This document shows, piece by piece, positions 1 to 8,893 of a DNA stretch of 64,000 nucleotides. The translations under genes were made by a program, and so were the position numbers. The notes beneath the pieces are model-generated. The model was not told where the DNA came from. It was given only the letters and a program-made list of their open reading frames with translations, and searched no databases. The stretch is taken from positions 1-64,000 of the forward strand of contig NZ_MATO01000034.1 of NCBI RefSeq assembly GCF_001700325.1, read 5' to 3'. This stretch comes from Caryophanon latum (lineage in GTDB: Bacteria > Bacillota > Bacilli > Bacillales_A > Planococcaceae). Positions within the stretch are counted from its first letter, which is position 1. The number at the start of each line of letters is the position of its first letter.

Positions 1-35
1 CGCCACTGTTACAAGAAAATTAGTAAAATTAAATG

Positions 36-67
36 GAGCTGTCCGATAAGTAATTTTCGGGCAGCTC
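36..67. terminator. Stem-loop, likely terminator of a gene left of the window
   Basis: GAGCTGtCCGA pairs with TCGGgCAGCTC around a short AT-rich loop. The 3' flank is pyrimidine-rich but has no long T-run. The first 35 bases may hold the 3' end of a plus-strand gene (one frame ends in TAG at 21-23), but too little is visible to call it. Confidence 0.45.
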
Positions 68-115
68 TTCTCTAACGACTTAAATTGATACGCTAAGATT
101 TGTACAAAATGAAAA

Positions 116-153
116 GGCTGTCCCAAATGTCTATTTTGACTTTTGGGGCAGCC
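116..153 (-). terminator. Rho-independent terminator
   Basis: GGCTGtCCCAAA pairs with TTTGGGGCAGCC just after the stop codon of the minus-strand coiled-coil gene. Read on the minus strand, the stem is followed by TTTTC and further T-rich sequence. Confidence 0.75.
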
Positions 154-159
154 CCATTT

Positions 160-801
160 TTATTCGCGTTCTTCCTCACGCTGCTGCTCGACCTGCTCCT
201 GTAACGTCACTACTTCGTCTGTTTCTGTTTGAGCCGCTTCCGTCAGCTTCTCTTGCACGAACGTCATTTGCTCATCGATGTCTGTTAAGCGCTCCGCTTT
301 CCGTTCGCTCGTAAAGCCGCGCTGTGCATCGAGCTTCATTTCTGTTTCGAGCGATGCTTTCTCACGTGTTAACGAACGATCAATGCGTTGTAACGTTTTA
401 GCGTGTTGCAGCGAGCCTGATTGTGAAATGATGGCTTCATCGATCGTTCGTGGCTTGTTGTCACGTTGCTCTTCGTTTTCTTGCTTTTTCTTTTGCTCCT
501 CCGCAATTTTCGCCTCAATCGCCGCTAATTGTTCCTCTAATGCCTTTAACTGCTCCTGTACATCGGTCGTATTGCCTTTTTCAGTTGCACGTTCGGTCAC
601 GCTTTGCTTCATGTCTAATAAGCTTTCACGCTGTTTCATCAGTTGCTCAACGACTGACATGCCGCGTTTATTTTGCTGAAACAGCTGCTTAGCTTGTGCA
701 CCGATTGATACCGTATCGCGCGGCTCCTTCGTTATCGGTGCGTGCTGCTTTCCAGTCGTAGAAAATGACACAGTCGGCGTAAATGCTGCTTGGATTTTCA
801 T
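160..801 (-). CDS. Coiled-coil protein of unknown function
   Basis: A 213-residue, very charged protein that I do not recognise as a named family. The first 40 residues are polar and low in helix formers. From about residue 45 to the end there are Glu/Lys/Gln-rich heptad stretches (for example near residues 80-110, 'LKALEEQLAAIEAKIAEEQ') typical of a long coiled coil. There is no signal peptide, membrane segment or cysteine. The ATG is preceded by GGAGG at good spacing, and the gene has its own terminator, so it appears to be a single-gene unit downstream of the two-component genes. Function cannot be inferred from sequence or context; a scaffold or flagellar/cell-surface accessory role would be a guess. 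Confidence 0.75.
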   Translation of the reverse strand: MKIQAAFTPTVSFSTTGKQHAPITKEPRDTVSIGAQAKQLFQQNKRGMSVVEQLMKQRESLLDMKQSVTERATEKGNTTDVQEQLKALEEQLAAIEAKIAEEQKKKQENEEQRDNKPRTIDEAIISQSGSLQHAKTLQRIDRSLTREKASLETEMKLDAQRGFTSERKAERLTDIDEQMTFVQEKLTEAAQTETDEVVTLQEQVEQQREEERE

Positions 802-856
802 GTAAATTCCCTCCGTTTCACTATATGCTTCGTCCGACGTCGCTTTTTTTCGAGCG

Positions 857-2149
857 TCATGTCACGAACGGTTCATTTCGTGCTATGAATGGTGCGCTAA
901 CTGTAACGAAGCCGTCCTCCTCATGAAACTGCACGTGCCCGCCGTATTTTTCGAGCGTCGCCTGCACGTTTAACAAGCCGATGCCAGAGCCTTTTGTCGA
1001 GCGCGGCAAGCCGTTTTGAAGCAGAAGCGGGGCAGTGAGTGGATTTTTCACATGGACGACAAATACATCGTGCTGACGTGTACAAGAAAGCGCGATCGTT
1101 TTTTCCTCACAATGCTGCGTCGCTTCAATCGCATTATCAAGTAAGTTGTTGAGCACGACGCTTAAATCAAACAGCTCAATGTGCAGCCGCTTCGGCACGT
1201 AAAAGTCCGCATAAAGCTCAATGCCAAGCTGTTTAGCGCGCTGCATTTTCTCCTGTAAAATGACGTCCGTTACCGCATGCCCCGTTAGAAGCTCTGGTAG
1301 CTGAACTGCTTGCTGTAGCTCGTTCATATAGCTCCGCGCATCCGCCACGTGTTGCTTTTCAATCAATTGCTCAATGACGTTAAAATGATTGTGTAAGTCG
1401 TGCTTAAACGTCGCCATTTCCGCATAGGCACGCTCCATCTGTTCGACGTGCTGCATTTGTGCGTGTAACGTCGCTTGCTGGGCGAGGGCGTATTTTGCTT
1501 GCTCTTGCTGCACGTACAGTCGCACAAAGACAAGCATAATGCATAGCAGCGCGACGTAATAAAGCGCAAGCATCCCTTCCACAGTCAGCGATAGCTCTTG
1601 TTGCTGAAGCACTTTCACTAAAAAGAAACTAATGCTGCTCACAACAGCCGGAATACAAAGAATAACAGCACTGCGCCACGAAATCGAAATGCGCGTTAAG
1701 AAGCGGTTTAGCGTATAGCCAATCGTACAAAATACCGCCGTTAATATCGCATATTCAATCGTCCAGACGAGCGCCAAATAAAAAGCCGACGTCGTTTGCA
1801 CGAGCCAGTCGTACACCGTATAGCGCTCGACTGTACTAACGATGCTCGGCAACAGCCAACGAATCGCAAAAAAGAAGCTCGCATATAGCCATTTCGCCGC
1901 CGCATTGCCTCGTTCTACTATAAGCATAACGACGAGCGACACGCAGCTGCCGATGAAGTACGCCGTAAAGTTCGACAGCTCCCACGTTACGTGCTGTAGT
2001 ATTAGCATCGTCACGACGTAGCTTGCCGCGACGAATACACGCGCCCACTTCGATGTAAAGAGAGGACGTGTAAATACATACAGCACGGTCGCTAAGCAAA
2101 GTAAATAAACGACCGAATATACCGCATCGACAATAACGTAACTATTCAT
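857..2149 (-). CDS. Sensor histidine kinase, AgrC/NatK type (GHKL ATPase)
   Basis: A 430-residue membrane sensor kinase. The first ~205 residues hold about six hydrophobic segments. They are followed by a short coiled linker (residues ~210-245), the phospho-acceptor region 'FKHDLHNHFNVI' (the His that receives the phosphate, AgrC-like), and a C-terminal GHKL ATPase with N-box 'LNNLLDNAIEAT' and G-box 'GSGIGLLNV'. I chose the ATG at 2149 rather than an upstream in-frame codon: it overlaps the TGA of the response regulator as ATGA, has GAGGTG before it, and so is translationally coupled. It pairs with the LytTR regulator just upstream. No autoinducing-peptide or target gene lies alongside, so the signal is unknown. 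Confidence 0.88.
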   Translation of the reverse strand: MNSYVIVDAVYSVVYLLCLATVLYVFTRPLFTSKWARVFVAASYVVTMLILQHVTWELSNFTAYFIGSCVSLVVMLIVERGNAAAKWLYASFFFAIRWLLPSIVSTVERYTVYDWLVQTTSAFYLALVWTIEYAILTAVFCTIGYTLNRFLTRISISWRSAVILCIPAVVSSISFFLVKVLQQQELSLTVEGMLALYYVALLCIMLVFVRLYVQQEQAKYALAQQATLHAQMQHVEQMERAYAEMATFKHDLHNHFNVIEQLIEKQHVADARSYMNELQQAVQLPELLTGHAVTDVILQEKMQRAKQLGIELYADFYVPKRLHIELFDLSVVLNNLLDNAIEATQHCEEKTIALSCTRQHDVFVVHVKNPLTAPLLLQNGLPRSTKGSGIGLLNVQATLEKYGGHVQFHEEDGFVTVSAPFIARNEPFVT

Positions 2150-2823
2150 CGCACACCTCGCTGGCAAAACGCCTGCACGAACGCTTTATAGCGATGGCGC
2201 GATACGTACGCCACTTTTCCATTCGTAAACGTAATCGTCGTATGATCGTAGCGCTTCATGTGCGCAAAGTTCACAATGTACGAGCGATGACTGCGGAAAA
2301 ATGCGCCTTGTAGCTGTTGCTCTAGCTGTGATAGCTGCCCGTAATACGTTACGACCTCATCGGCGAAATGAAGCGACACTTTCCGTCCATGCGCCTCCGC
2401 AAAATACAACGCCGCTTCGTCAAACACATTTGTCTCTGTCCCAATTGTAACCGTAAACGTTCGCACTGGCTCCTCGCATTTGTCGATTGCCCGCTGCAGC
2501 ACACTTTGAAGCTTCTTTTGCTCCACAGGCTTTACTAAATAGTGAAGCGGCTCGGCATCGAATGCTTCAAATACGTACTGCGCATGTGCTGTCACGAACA
2601 CAATTTGCGCGTTCGGCTGCGCACTACGAATGTCCTTTGCAAGCGCCAAGCCATTGTCCTGCTCCAACTCAATATCGAACAAATAAATCGCCGCCTGCTC
2701 AGCCGCCTCTAACTCTGCACGACATGTGACCAATTGCACGCGCAGCGCAGGGAACATGTCCTCGATCATGCGCTGCAACTGTTCCGCAACAAGCGGCTCA
2801 TCTTCACAAATTGTTATTAGCAT
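2146..2823 (-). CDS. LytTR-family response regulator
   Basis: A 225-residue two-component regulator. The N-terminal receiver (residues 1-~120) shows the acidic pair 'CEDEP', the phospho-acceptor Asp in 'IYLFDIELEQDNG', and the conserved Lys in 'HYLVKPV'. The C-terminal LytTR DNA-binding domain (~residues 130-225) contains 'FFRSHRSYIVNF', the usual LytTR signature. The start is the ATG of 'MLITICEDE', preceded by AAGGGTGA; a longer frame upstream has no good RBS. It is the first gene of a two-gene operon with the kinase and is expected to be phosphorylated by it. The targets of the regulator are not visible in the window. Confidence 0.9.
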   Translation of the reverse strand: MLITICEDEPLVAEQLQRMIEDMFPALRVQLVTCRAELEAAEQAAIYLFDIELEQDNGLALAKDIRSAQPNAQIVFVTAHAQYVFEAFDAEPLHYLVKPVEQKKLQSVLQRAIDKCEEPVRTFTVTIGTETNVFDEAALYFAEAHGRKVSLHFADEVVTYYGQLSQLEQQLQGAFFRSHRSYIVNFAHMKRYDHTTITFTNGKVAYVSRHRYKAFVQAFCQRGVR

Positions 2824-2934
2824 ATACGTCACCCTTTCTGTCACGTAACAGCGTAAAGGAGAGCGGAGAGGGAGTCAATATGAGATAAAAAATAACGAAG
2901 CGGAAGGGAGCTTATTCAAATAGGGCTATTTAAG

Positions 2935-2963
2935 TTGTAAAAAGGATATACTTCAAATATACT
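2935..2963 (+). promoter_or_regulatory. Sigma-A-type promoter of the Fic gene
   Basis: TTGTAA (2935-2940), a 17-base spacer, then a perfect-spaced TATACT (2958-2963), 45 bases before the Fic start codon and in an AT-rich intergenic region. Confidence 0.65.
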
Positions 2964-3008
2964 TTTAAAAAATATCGATTTTTTGAAATTTGAATGGAGG
3001 ATTTTTAA

Positions 3009-4235
3009 ATGTATGAGAAACTATCCAAACTTTTTTATAAATTAGATCAAGCTGCATATGCGGCTGAATATGAAAAAAGATTCCATAGTTACGGTTCTTA
3101 TAAAACGAATTTAACAATTAAAGGCTTCAGAAAAGGTCACGTTACGAACGATGAATTTGAGCTTTTTTACGTTAACATACCGGATTTAATGCATTTAAAT
3201 AATGAAGTGTTAATGAACAGCTCGAAAATTAAATCGTTAGTGCATTTATTACCAGAATTCGTAATAAAGCCATATTTCAATAAATTAATTATTAATGAAG
3301 CACAAAGTAATAATGAAATTGAAGGTGTGAAAAGCACAAAAAAAGAGCTAAGTGAAGCGTTAAAGGAGCTTGAAAAATCCGAACCTAAGGACAAAAAATT
3401 TATCGGCTTAATGAAAACGTATTTACACATCGAACATATTGATCCATTTGAGAAGCTTGAACACTTTAGACATTTATATGATGAACTCGTATCTGAAGAA
3501 ATTTCACTAAATAATAAACTTGATGGAAAGTTGTTTAGAGAAGGATATGTTGAAATTAACGATGGGAATCAGACGACACATATCGGCGTCATCGGTGAGG
3601 ACAATATTGCCGTACAGCTAAACGAGTTAATTACGTATTTACGCGCAAGTAAGCAGCCACAGTTGTATCAATATATGGTCGCGCATTATTTTTATGAATA
3701 CATTCATCCATTTTATGATGGCAACGGTAGAACAGGGCGATTGCTAGTAGGAAGCTACTTAGCACGATATTTAGAGAAGTATTCAGCCATTACATTTTCA
3801 TATGCCATTAACGAAAATAAAAGCACGTACTATAAAGCGTTAGAAGAAATTCCTTTCCCAACGAACAGAGGAGAGATGACCTTCTATTTAATCGATATGT
3901 TAAAACTACTTTCGAACGGTCAAAAAGGAATAATAGAGGATTTAGAGATTAATTTAATGAAATTAGAAAAGATCAACAGCTATTTACACAATATGGAGTC
4001 ACTTTCTGAAGAAGCAAAAAACGTGCTATATATCATCGTAACTATTCATGTGTTTGTCAGTGAAGATCTTCAGCTCACATTACAAGACGTAATGACGTTA
4101 TCTAAACTATCAAGATATAAATTAGGTCACATTATGAACGAACTACAACATGCTGAATTTGTAGAGCTACAAAGCAAAAATCCGAAAGCGTATAAAGTTT
4201 GTGATGGATGTTTGGAAGAAATGATGTCGTTATAA
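3009..4235 (+). CDS. Fic/DOC-family protein (putative AMP transferase)
   Basis: A 408-residue Fic protein. The catalytic loop 'HPFYDGNGRTGR' (residues ~235-246) matches HPFx(D/E)GNGRxGR, which in studied members transfers AMP from ATP to a hydroxyl of a target protein. An N-terminal inhibitory helix is suggested by 'SNNEIEGV' (~residues 101-108). The key Glu and Gly are present, but the usual Ser/Thr four residues before the Glu is Asn. The C-terminal ~90 residues look like a winged-helix DNA-binding region, as in many class II Fic proteins. RBS GGAGG lies before the ATG. The gene is markedly AT-rich compared with its neighbours and sits next to a helicase module, suggesting horizontally acquired DNA. 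Its target cannot be read from sequence. Confidence 0.9.
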   Translation: MYEKLSKLFYKLDQAAYAAEYEKRFHSYGSYKTNLTIKGFRKGHVTNDEFELFYVNIPDLMHLNNEVLMNSSKIKSLVHLLPEFVIKPYFNKLIINEAQSNNEIEGVKSTKKELSEALKELEKSEPKDKKFIGLMKTYLHIEHIDPFEKLEHFRHLYDELVSEEISLNNKLDGKLFREGYVEINDGNQTTHIGVIGEDNIAVQLNELITYLRASKQPQLYQYMVAHYFYEYIHPFYDGNGRTGRLLVGSYLARYLEKYSAITFSYAINENKSTYYKALEEIPFPTNRGEMTFYLIDMLKLLSNGQKGIIEDLEINLMKLEKINSYLHNMESLSEEAKNVLYIIVTIHVFVSEDLQLTLQDVMTLSKLSRYKLGHIMNELQHAEFVELQSKNPKAYKVCDGCLEEMMSL

Positions 4236-4339
4236 AAATAGGTTATTTATCCATTTCAAAATTAAATATGGAATAAAAGAGTTAATTCGCGTATCGTAAT
4301 TATTATAGAGACAAACTATAAACATAAGGAAGTGATACG

Positions 4340-6055
4340 ATGGCAAGATTTCCAGTCGAACATGAAATTCAGCAAGCTGTACAATTGTTAGTTTATCGCT
4401 ATAAAGTACCGTATGCGATGTTGCAAAACTTAGTTGGGAAAAGTCACTTTGAACAATTGCATACGACGTTACAAGCATTTGGGGAAGAGGCATTGTCATC
4501 TCAAAGCTTAGCACGTCTTTTAATCATCCAACGTGGCTCTGAGCTTTTTGTAGGTTCAAAAGAGTCTACGCGCGAGTTACGTTTATATTTGTTAAGGCAA
4601 TTAACAAAGGAGCAGCTACAAGCATTGTACGAACGTAATCCTTCATCGACACAAAACATTACGTCAATCACCCATATGGCACGTCCACTTGCAAAAAAGA
4701 AATGGATAGCAGGAAACAAATGGGCGCGAGATTTTGTGACAACATTAGCGTTTCCGTTTATTTTTGCAGGCATCCCACGAGATCGAGCAGAGCGTATCGA
4801 AGCGGTTATTGATATTGAACCTCATAAACGCATTCCACCGCTCGTTGCATACCAAGAAGATTTAAAAACACGTATGCTTGAAGTATTGAATAAAGAGCAA
4901 GAACGTACACGCTGCATTGTCACATTGCCTACAGGCGGCGGGAAAACACGTATTGCGGTCGAAAGCTTTATTGATTGGTTGCAGCCACGTTTTGCGCAAG
5001 GGAAGTATATGATTTGGATTGCACAAGGAGAGGAATTATGCGAGCAGGCGATTAGCTGTATTGCGGATATGTGGCAGGAGCGTGAATTTACATCAGCCTT
5101 ACGTGTATATCGTTATTTTGGCGCGTCTAGCTTAGATGTAGATGATTTAATTGGAGGGGTTGTTGTAGCGAGTATTCAACAAATCGTTTCTCGTATTGAT
5201 CGACATGATCCCGTCATCGAAGAAATACTTCGTCAATGCGGTGCCATGATTATCGATGAAGCTCACCACGCAACAGCAGCAAGCTATCATAAACTGATTG
5301 AGCGTGCCAAATTAGTAGTAGGTGAGCAACTATTTCCAATTTGCGGGCTAACTGCAACGCCTGGGCGTGCAATGGATCAGACAGGACGTTTAGTTGAGCA
5401 GTTCCAAGCTAATTTAATTCAACCAACATTACCACAAAAGCCTGAATATATACAAAATCCGCTTCTATATTTCCAACAAGAAGGCTACTTAGCTAAGCCT
5501 ACTTATTTACTTTATAAAGATGAACCGATTGAATGGGATGGGGAATTATTTATAGATGGAGATATTTCAACAGCGTTTTTGCTCGATTTAGCAAACAATC
5601 ATTCACGCAACATGAAAATCATTGACTATATGCTCGGACTACCTGAAGCAAGCTCTGTACTCGTTTATGCATGTACTGTGGAACATGCGGAGTTTTTAAC
5701 GACGGTTTTTAATTCAATTGGCAAGAAAGCTGCCTGTATTTCATCCAAAACATCGAAAGCTTTACGCCGCATGCACATTCAAGCATTTAAACGAAAAGAA
5801 ATTCAATACTTGTTCAATTACGGCGTCTTAACGACAGGCTTTGATGCACCGAAAGTCGACCATTTACTCATTTGTCGTCCAACATCTAGTCATGTGCTGT
5901 ATGAGCAAATGGTCGGGCGCGGCTTACGTGGACCTCGATTTGGCGGAACGGAGCATTGTCAAATTGTCGATTTCTCATCGAACATTCAAACACACGGACA
6001 ACCATTAGCGTATGAACGATTTACAACAGAGTGGAAGGAGCTTTCAAATGAATGA
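4340..6055 (+). CDS. SF2 DEAD/DEAH-box helicase, restriction-type
   Basis: A 571-residue superfamily 2 ATPase of the kind found in type I/III restriction and other defence genes. About 165 N-terminal residues match nothing I recognise. They are followed by motif I 'LPTGGGKT', motif II 'IIDEAHH', motif III 'GLTATPGR' and, in the second RecA domain, 'LTTGFDAPK' and motif VI 'MVGRGLRG'. The catalytic set looks complete, so ATP-driven translocation or unwinding of nucleic acid is expected. There is no nuclease domain. The RBS is AAGGAAGTGA. Its 3' end overlaps the start of the next gene by 8 bases, implying a fixed-ratio complex or coupled function. AT-rich base composition and the adjoining Fic gene mark the region as an accessory island. 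Confidence 0.85.
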   Translation: MARFPVEHEIQQAVQLLVYRYKVPYAMLQNLVGKSHFEQLHTTLQAFGEEALSSQSLARLLIIQRGSELFVGSKESTRELRLYLLRQLTKEQLQALYERNPSSTQNITSITHMARPLAKKKWIAGNKWARDFVTTLAFPFIFAGIPRDRAERIEAVIDIEPHKRIPPLVAYQEDLKTRMLEVLNKEQERTRCIVTLPTGGGKTRIAVESFIDWLQPRFAQGKYMIWIAQGEELCEQAISCIADMWQEREFTSALRVYRYFGASSLDVDDLIGGVVVASIQQIVSRIDRHDPVIEEILRQCGAMIIDEAHHATAASYHKLIERAKLVVGEQLFPICGLTATPGRAMDQTGRLVEQFQANLIQPTLPQKPEYIQNPLLYFQQEGYLAKPTYLLYKDEPIEWDGELFIDGDISTAFLLDLANNHSRNMKIIDYMLGLPEASSVLVYACTVEHAEFLTTVFNSIGKKAACISSKTSKALRRMHIQAFKRKEIQYLFNYGVLTTGFDAPKVDHLLICRPTSSHVLYEQMVGRGLRGPRFGGTEHCQIVDFSSNIQTHGQPLAYERFTTEWKELSNE

Positions 6056-6752
6056 ATTAAAGAAAACTGTTGAATCAATTGTAGAAAAATTCCCAAACTA
6101 TGCCGTAGATATTGCAGATAGTTTAGACATTTTAAGCGATACGATCAACGTTATTATCGATGCAATTAACGAGGAATCTGCTGAGGCTATGAAAAATCGG
6201 GATTATGAATATCCAATGGAAGTAATGAAATTAGCGAAGATTTTGTTAACTTACGATAATCATATTAAAGATATTCAAATGCAAATGGTTACAGAATCTA
6301 CAGAAGAAGCGGATAACAAAGCAAATGGGAAAAACGCCATCCCAAACTATGATGATTACAAATTAGATACAACCATTTCTCATAATTTATACGAAGATTT
6401 CACACATACACGACCAGCAGGGTTTGAAATTTTAAATTCAGGTGTCAAAGAAATTAATCTTTGGAAAGAGATGTTCGTTGAAACGTGTAAATTTTTAATT
6501 GATCGCGATGCAAGCATTTTTGAAACGTTTATAGGAAACCCTAAAATGAATGGACGAAAGCGCAAATTCTTTGCAACTACAAACGAGACGATGCATTCTC
6601 CAATACAAGTTAGCAAATGGTACGTAGAAACGAATTGCAATAGTAATTTTTTCCGCAATATTGTGAGATCGATGTTGCAACAATATAATTTGAAAACAAC
6701 GGATTTTAAAATTTATTTACGCGCAGACTACAAAGAACTACATAAATCATAA
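6048..6752 (+). CDS. Unknown protein coupled to the helicase (putative defence partner)
   Basis: A 234-residue protein that I cannot assign to a named family. The start is the ATG at 6048, inside the end of the helicase gene, with AGGAG seven bases before it. Residues 1-~90 are mainly helical and acidic; there is then a linker rich in Asn/Lys/Glu. Residues ~125-234 form a compact basic domain with 'RPAGFEILN', 'RKRKFFATT', 'WYVETNCNSNFF' and 'DFKIYLRADY'. From memory, this pattern (F-xxx-G... W ... RKxxF ... xVETN ... LL) recurs at the C-termini of assorted restriction- and helicase-linked proteins, but this is unverified. There is no visible nuclease motif. A strong terminator follows, so helicase and this gene end one transcription unit. 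Confidence 0.7.
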   Translation: MNELKKTVESIVEKFPNYAVDIADSLDILSDTINVIIDAINEESAEAMKNRDYEYPMEVMKLAKILLTYDNHIKDIQMQMVTESTEEADNKANGKNAIPNYDDYKLDTTISHNLYEDFTHTRPAGFEILNSGVKEINLWKEMFVETCKFLIDRDASIFETFIGNPKMNGRKRKFFATTNETMHSPIQVSKWYVETNCNSNFFRNIVRSMLQQYNLKTTDFKIYLRADYKELHKS

Positions 6753-6796
6753 ACTAAAGTCGCGAGCTTTAATTGCAGCTCGCGACTTTAGTTTTT
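6751..6796 (+). terminator. Strong terminator ending the helicase island
   Basis: An 18-bp nearly perfect stem (6751-6768 with 6777-6794, GC-rich core GTCGCGAGCT/AGCTCGCGAC) directly at the stop codon, followed by TTTTTCT. Confidence 0.85.
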
Positions 6797-6925
6797 CTAG
6801 GGAAGCACAACTTACATGTAAACAAAAATAGGACACCGCCTTAATACACATTATCAGAACTTTTATCTCATAAATAAGTTTACTAGTAATAGTGAGACAA
6901 GATATCCAAAATGAGATGAAACAGC

Positions 6926-6958
6926 AAAAAACATCATTCGTCATGAATGATGTTTTTT
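6926..6958. terminator. Bidirectional terminator
   Basis: AAAAAACATCATTC (6926-6939) pairs perfectly with GAATGATGTTTTTT (6945-6958), with T-runs in both directions. It serves the minus-strand gene fragment ending at 6964. Confidence 0.8.
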
Positions 6959-6963
6959 TATCG

Positions 6964-7536
6964 TTATTGTTGTTCCATTGCGTAGAAAATCGATAATGAT
7001 TCGTTCAGCATACCTGTGTAAACAGTGTTGCCAGTGTTCGGATCGATAATAGCAAGCATCGTACCTTCGTCAGTCATAATTGAAGTGTACATGTACTGTT
7101 CTGAAGTAGTGACTGAGAAATATGGCTGTGCGTAAATGTCGCTTGATACATTTACGACAATTGGCTCAAGCCATTTTTGTGCATCTAAATCGTAGCGTTC
7201 TGTTACGATATTTCCGTCTCGAATAATATTAATTAATAATAATTTACCTTTTGTAACGATGCGTCGTTCTTCTGCTTGTAAACGCTCTGGTAGCTCAAAT
7301 ACCGCTTCTGTATTCGTTAACGTATTCCACACATGCACTTCCTCTGAATGCGTGTAGCTGTCTCCTTCGTTATATTGGTGTTTATATTGCCCTTCTACAT
7401 ATACGAAATAATCTTCATGCTGCATTGTGTATGATTCGCTAATGAAGCTAATGAAGTAGTCTAATTCCCCTTCATCCATTACTTCCACAAGCTTTTTCGC
7501 GCTAACAAGCTGCTTTTCAGGAATGTTTAATTCAAT
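6964..7536 (-). pseudogene. C-terminal fragment of an unrecognised repeat/propeller-like protein
   Basis: About 190 codons are open from the junction near 7536 to the stop. The first ATG/GTG codons (near 7479-7488) have no ribosome binding site, and clearly coding sequence ('NIPEKQLVSAKKL') continues in frame upstream of them until a TGA at the junction. The gene has therefore lost its 5' part. The fragment has alternating short strands with motifs such as 'HVWNTLTNTEAVFELPE' and 'IIDPNTGNTVYTG', reminiscent of beta-propeller proteins; I do not recognise the family. Immediately beyond the junction, on the other strand, lies the interior of a symporter gene, also missing its 5' end. Confidence 0.6.
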
Positions 7537-7538
7537 TC

Positions 7539-8759
7539 AATACACCAAAAGTACGTGGAACAGCAGCGTTATCGACAATTACAATCGTATTATTCTACAT
7601 GATCGCGCAATTAGTAGGTGCAGGGGCACTTATTCAATTATTACTTGGCATTGACTACTGGGTTGCCGTATTACTAGTAGGTTTCATGATGACTACATAC
7701 GTATTATTCGGTGGTATGACAGCAACATCTTGGGTACAAATTATTAAAGCGGGTCTTTTAATGATTGGTACCGTTATCATCTCATTCTTAGTACTTGCAA
7801 AGTTCGACTTCAACATTGTCACGATGTTCAGCCATATGTCTACAGCAACTGAACATGGTGCAGCATATTTAAACCCAGGTATTAAATATACAAATGGTTT
7901 AGATACAATCTCAATGATGATCGCACTTGTACTTGGTACAGCAGGTTTACCTCATATTTTAATGCGTTTCTTCACAGTTAAAGATGCACAAACAGCTCGC
8001 TCTTCTGTTATTTGGGCAACTTGGATTGTAGGGATTTTCTACGTATTAACAATTTTCTTAGGATTTGGTGCAGCAGCGTTCGTAGGTTCAGATGCAATTA
8101 TCGCAGCGAACCCAGCTGGTAACATGGCCGCTCCATTACTTGCAGAAGCACTTGGTGGCGACATTTTATTCTCATTCGTTTGCGCAGTCGCATTCGCAAC
8201 AATTTTAGCAGTAGTAGCAGGTCTTGTATTATCAGGTGCCTCTGCCCTATCACATGACATTTATGCAGAAATCATTAAAAAAGGCAAAATTACAGAAAAA
8301 GAGCAAGTACTTGCAGCTCGTATCGGTTCAATCACAATTTCAGTTGTGTCAATCGCACTTGCATTAGGCGCACAAACGTTAAACGTAGCGTTCTTAGTAT
8401 CTCTTGCGTTCTGTATTGCAGCATCCGCAAACTTACCTGTCATTATTTACACAATTTACTGGAAGAAATTCAATTCAACTGGTGTAATCGTAGGTATGTT
8501 AACAGGTTTAATTTCAGCATTAGTATTAGTAGCCGTATCGCCAAATGTATGGAATCCAGTAGAAGGTGCCGCTATCTTCGTTGGTGAAGCACTATTCCCA
8601 CTAGGTAACCCAGCATTAATTTCAGTACCACTTGGCTTCTTAGGTGGTTACATCGGTACATTAATCGGTGGTAAACAAACAGCTGAGGACGAAAAGAAAT
8701 ACCGCGAAGTTGACGTAAAAGCGAACACTGGTATTTCAGTACAAGACGTATCTCACTAA
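7539..8759 (+). pseudogene. 3' fragment of a cation/acetate-type sodium:solute symporter
   Basis: About 406 in-frame codons encode the C-terminal three quarters of an SSS-family transporter close to the bacillar acetate symporter YwcA/ActP. 'GTAALSTITIVLFYMIAQLV' leads into some ten hydrophobic segments and a short charged tail ending 'DVSH'. Family members are about 510 residues, so roughly 100-130 N-terminal residues, start codon and RBS are missing. The first in-frame ATG (7599) has no RBS and lies within a membrane segment. Coding begins abruptly at the junction with the minus-strand fragment to its left, and a terminator follows. Codon use looks like that of a normally expressed gene, implying recent truncation or an assembly join. 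Confidence 0.8.
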
Positions 8760-8780
8760 AATTGAATAAATTGCCTTTAT

Positions 8781-8833
8781 GCGTAGGGGTTACTTGTTAT
8801 TTTTGCCGAACAAGTAGCACCTACGCTTTTTTT
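8781..8833 (+). terminator. Terminator after the symporter fragment
   Basis: GCGTAG...ACTTGTT pairs with AACAAGT...CTACGC (imperfect long stem), followed by TTTTTTTG. Confidence 0.75.
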
Positions 8834-8893
8834 GTCGAAACTTTCTGTCTATTCCTCCATATATATAGTCATTGATAAAGGAGGAATTTTTTT

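Noticed and set aside
278-692. Overlapping plus-strand frames opposite the coiled-coil gene (80-133 codons)
   Set aside because: No ribosome binding site, Cys/Ser-rich composition typical of an antisense shadow, and the minus-strand gene has clear signals.
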